Assembly: GCA_029907755.1 (NCBI GenBank)
Contig: JARYLH010000027.1
Location: forward strand, 1-13,941
DNA: 13,941 bases
Reading direction: 5' to 3'
Source of the DNA: Candidatus Methanosuratincola sp.
Lineage (GTDB): Archaea; Thermoproteota; Methanomethylicia; Methanomethylicales; Methanomethylicaceae
Numbering within the stretch: the stretch's first letter is position 1; every line of letters starts with the position of its first letter. This document shows positions 13,605-13,941 of this stretch, in pieces. The notes below the pieces were generated by a model, which worked only from the letters and a program-made list of their open reading frames with translations, had not been told where the DNA came from and ran no database searches. The position numbers were made by a program, and so were the translations under genes.

Positions 13605-13941
13605 ATGAAAGGCAGTAAATTGGCAGCCGCATTTGTTTTGTCGTTGGCGTTACTCACGGTTGCCTCGGCAGGAACAGGGATCCTTGCCCAGACAACCGAT
13701 GCGCTGAAGTCGGAGTACATGGTCCAGGTCATGGAATCCGCAAGGGCTGGTGCAGAAAACGCCTTGGCACAGCTCCAGTTCAGAAACATGACCCTGCCCG
13801 TAGACCTCAACGCCACCTACGCGGAGGCAGTGAACAGGTACCACCTGGCACTCCAGTACAGGAGCCAGGCGAACTACTCCGGATGCAACGAGCAAGCGCT
13901 CTTGGCCCAGAACATGTTCAGGGAGGTGGCAGCATACGCCA
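13605..13941 (+). CDS. Secreted or surface protein with signal peptide (partial, N-terminal part)
   Basis: A frame from ATG 13605 stays open to the window edge (112 residues). The start fits a Sec signal peptide: MKGSK, a hydrophobic core (LAAAFVLSLALLTVASA) and a likely cleavage near ASA-GTG or LAQ-TT (22-30). The mature part is alanine/glutamine-rich and helical (SARAGAENALAQLQFRN, YRSQANYSGCNEQALLAQ), with three N-glycosylation sequons: N61-M-T, N69-A-T and N90-Y-S. Archaeal cell-surface proteins are commonly N-glycosylated, so this is probably an extracellular or envelope-anchored protein. No family is recognised. A minus-strand frame across the same bases is a shadow: it lacks this gene's signal-peptide and ribosome-site logic. 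Confidence 0.75.
   Translation, partial: MKGSKLAAAFVLSLALLTVASAGTGILAQTTDALKSEYMVQVMESARAGAENALAQLQFRNMTLPVDLNATYAEAVNRYHLALQYRSQANYSGCNEQALLAQNMFREVAAYA

Noticed and set aside
13406..13816. 136-residue minus-strand ORF at the right end
   Set aside because: Its first half is antisense to the secreted-protein gene, which has a signal peptide, a ribosome site and a coherent composition. Only the last 46 residues deserve mention.
1..13941. CRISPR arrays, tRNA/rRNA genes, intact insertion sequences
   Set aside because: No regularly spaced repeats, no tRNA cloverleaf core and no intact transposase were found by reading both strands.

Overview
The window looks archaeal, most like a GC-rich and probably thermophilic member of the TACK/Thermoproteota side. 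Evidence: several genes start with GTG or TTG; arginine is mostly AGG and isoleucine often ATA/ATC; BRE/TATA-like boxes lie about 25-30 bases before predicted transcript starts, with very short leaders; transcripts end in plain T-runs rather than GC hairpins; GGTGA-type ribosome sites occur. The lineage is an inference from style, not from a marker gene.

Layout. (1) 1-1278, minus: a two-gene ABC-2 export operon (ATPase, then a permease that leaves the window, with a TTG start overlapping the ATPase stop). (2) 1495-2802, plus: a channel with an N-terminal KvAP-like voltage-sensor domain joined to an MscS mechanosensitive-channel core. This is the most unusual intact gene here. (3) 2881-3963, plus: a non-hydrolysing UDP-GlcNAc 2-epimerase (WecB family). 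(4) 3964-5583: a gene-poor island, richer in A/T at both ends, holding broken pieces. These are a cysteine-containing unknown protein with an in-frame stop, two blades of a PLL-like beta-propeller, and a short ORF carrying a heme-copper oxidase subunit I-like signature. (5) 5584-6513, minus: an extended SDR (GalE-like) sugar-nucleotide epimerase whose YxxxK lysine is replaced by phenylalanine. (6) 6552-9062, minus: a P2-type cation ATPase. (7) 9215-11142, plus, divergent from the ATPase: a cation diffusion facilitator with no normal start codon in frame, overlapping by 4 bases a von Willebrand factor A protein with an intact MIDAS. (8) 11427-13204, minus: a sodium:solute symporter preceded by a small two-helix membrane protein. 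(9) From 13605, plus: the start of a secreted helical protein with three N-glycosylation sequons, cut by the window edge.

Most of the window concerns the cell envelope: ion and solute movement (ABC-2 exporter, gated channel, P2 ATPase, CDF, SSS) and surface sugars (WecB-type and GalE-like epimerases on either side of the decayed island). The CDF/VWA pair and the P2 ATPase share one short divergent promoter region and may form a cation-homeostasis module. No tRNA, rRNA, CRISPR array or intact insertion sequence was seen.
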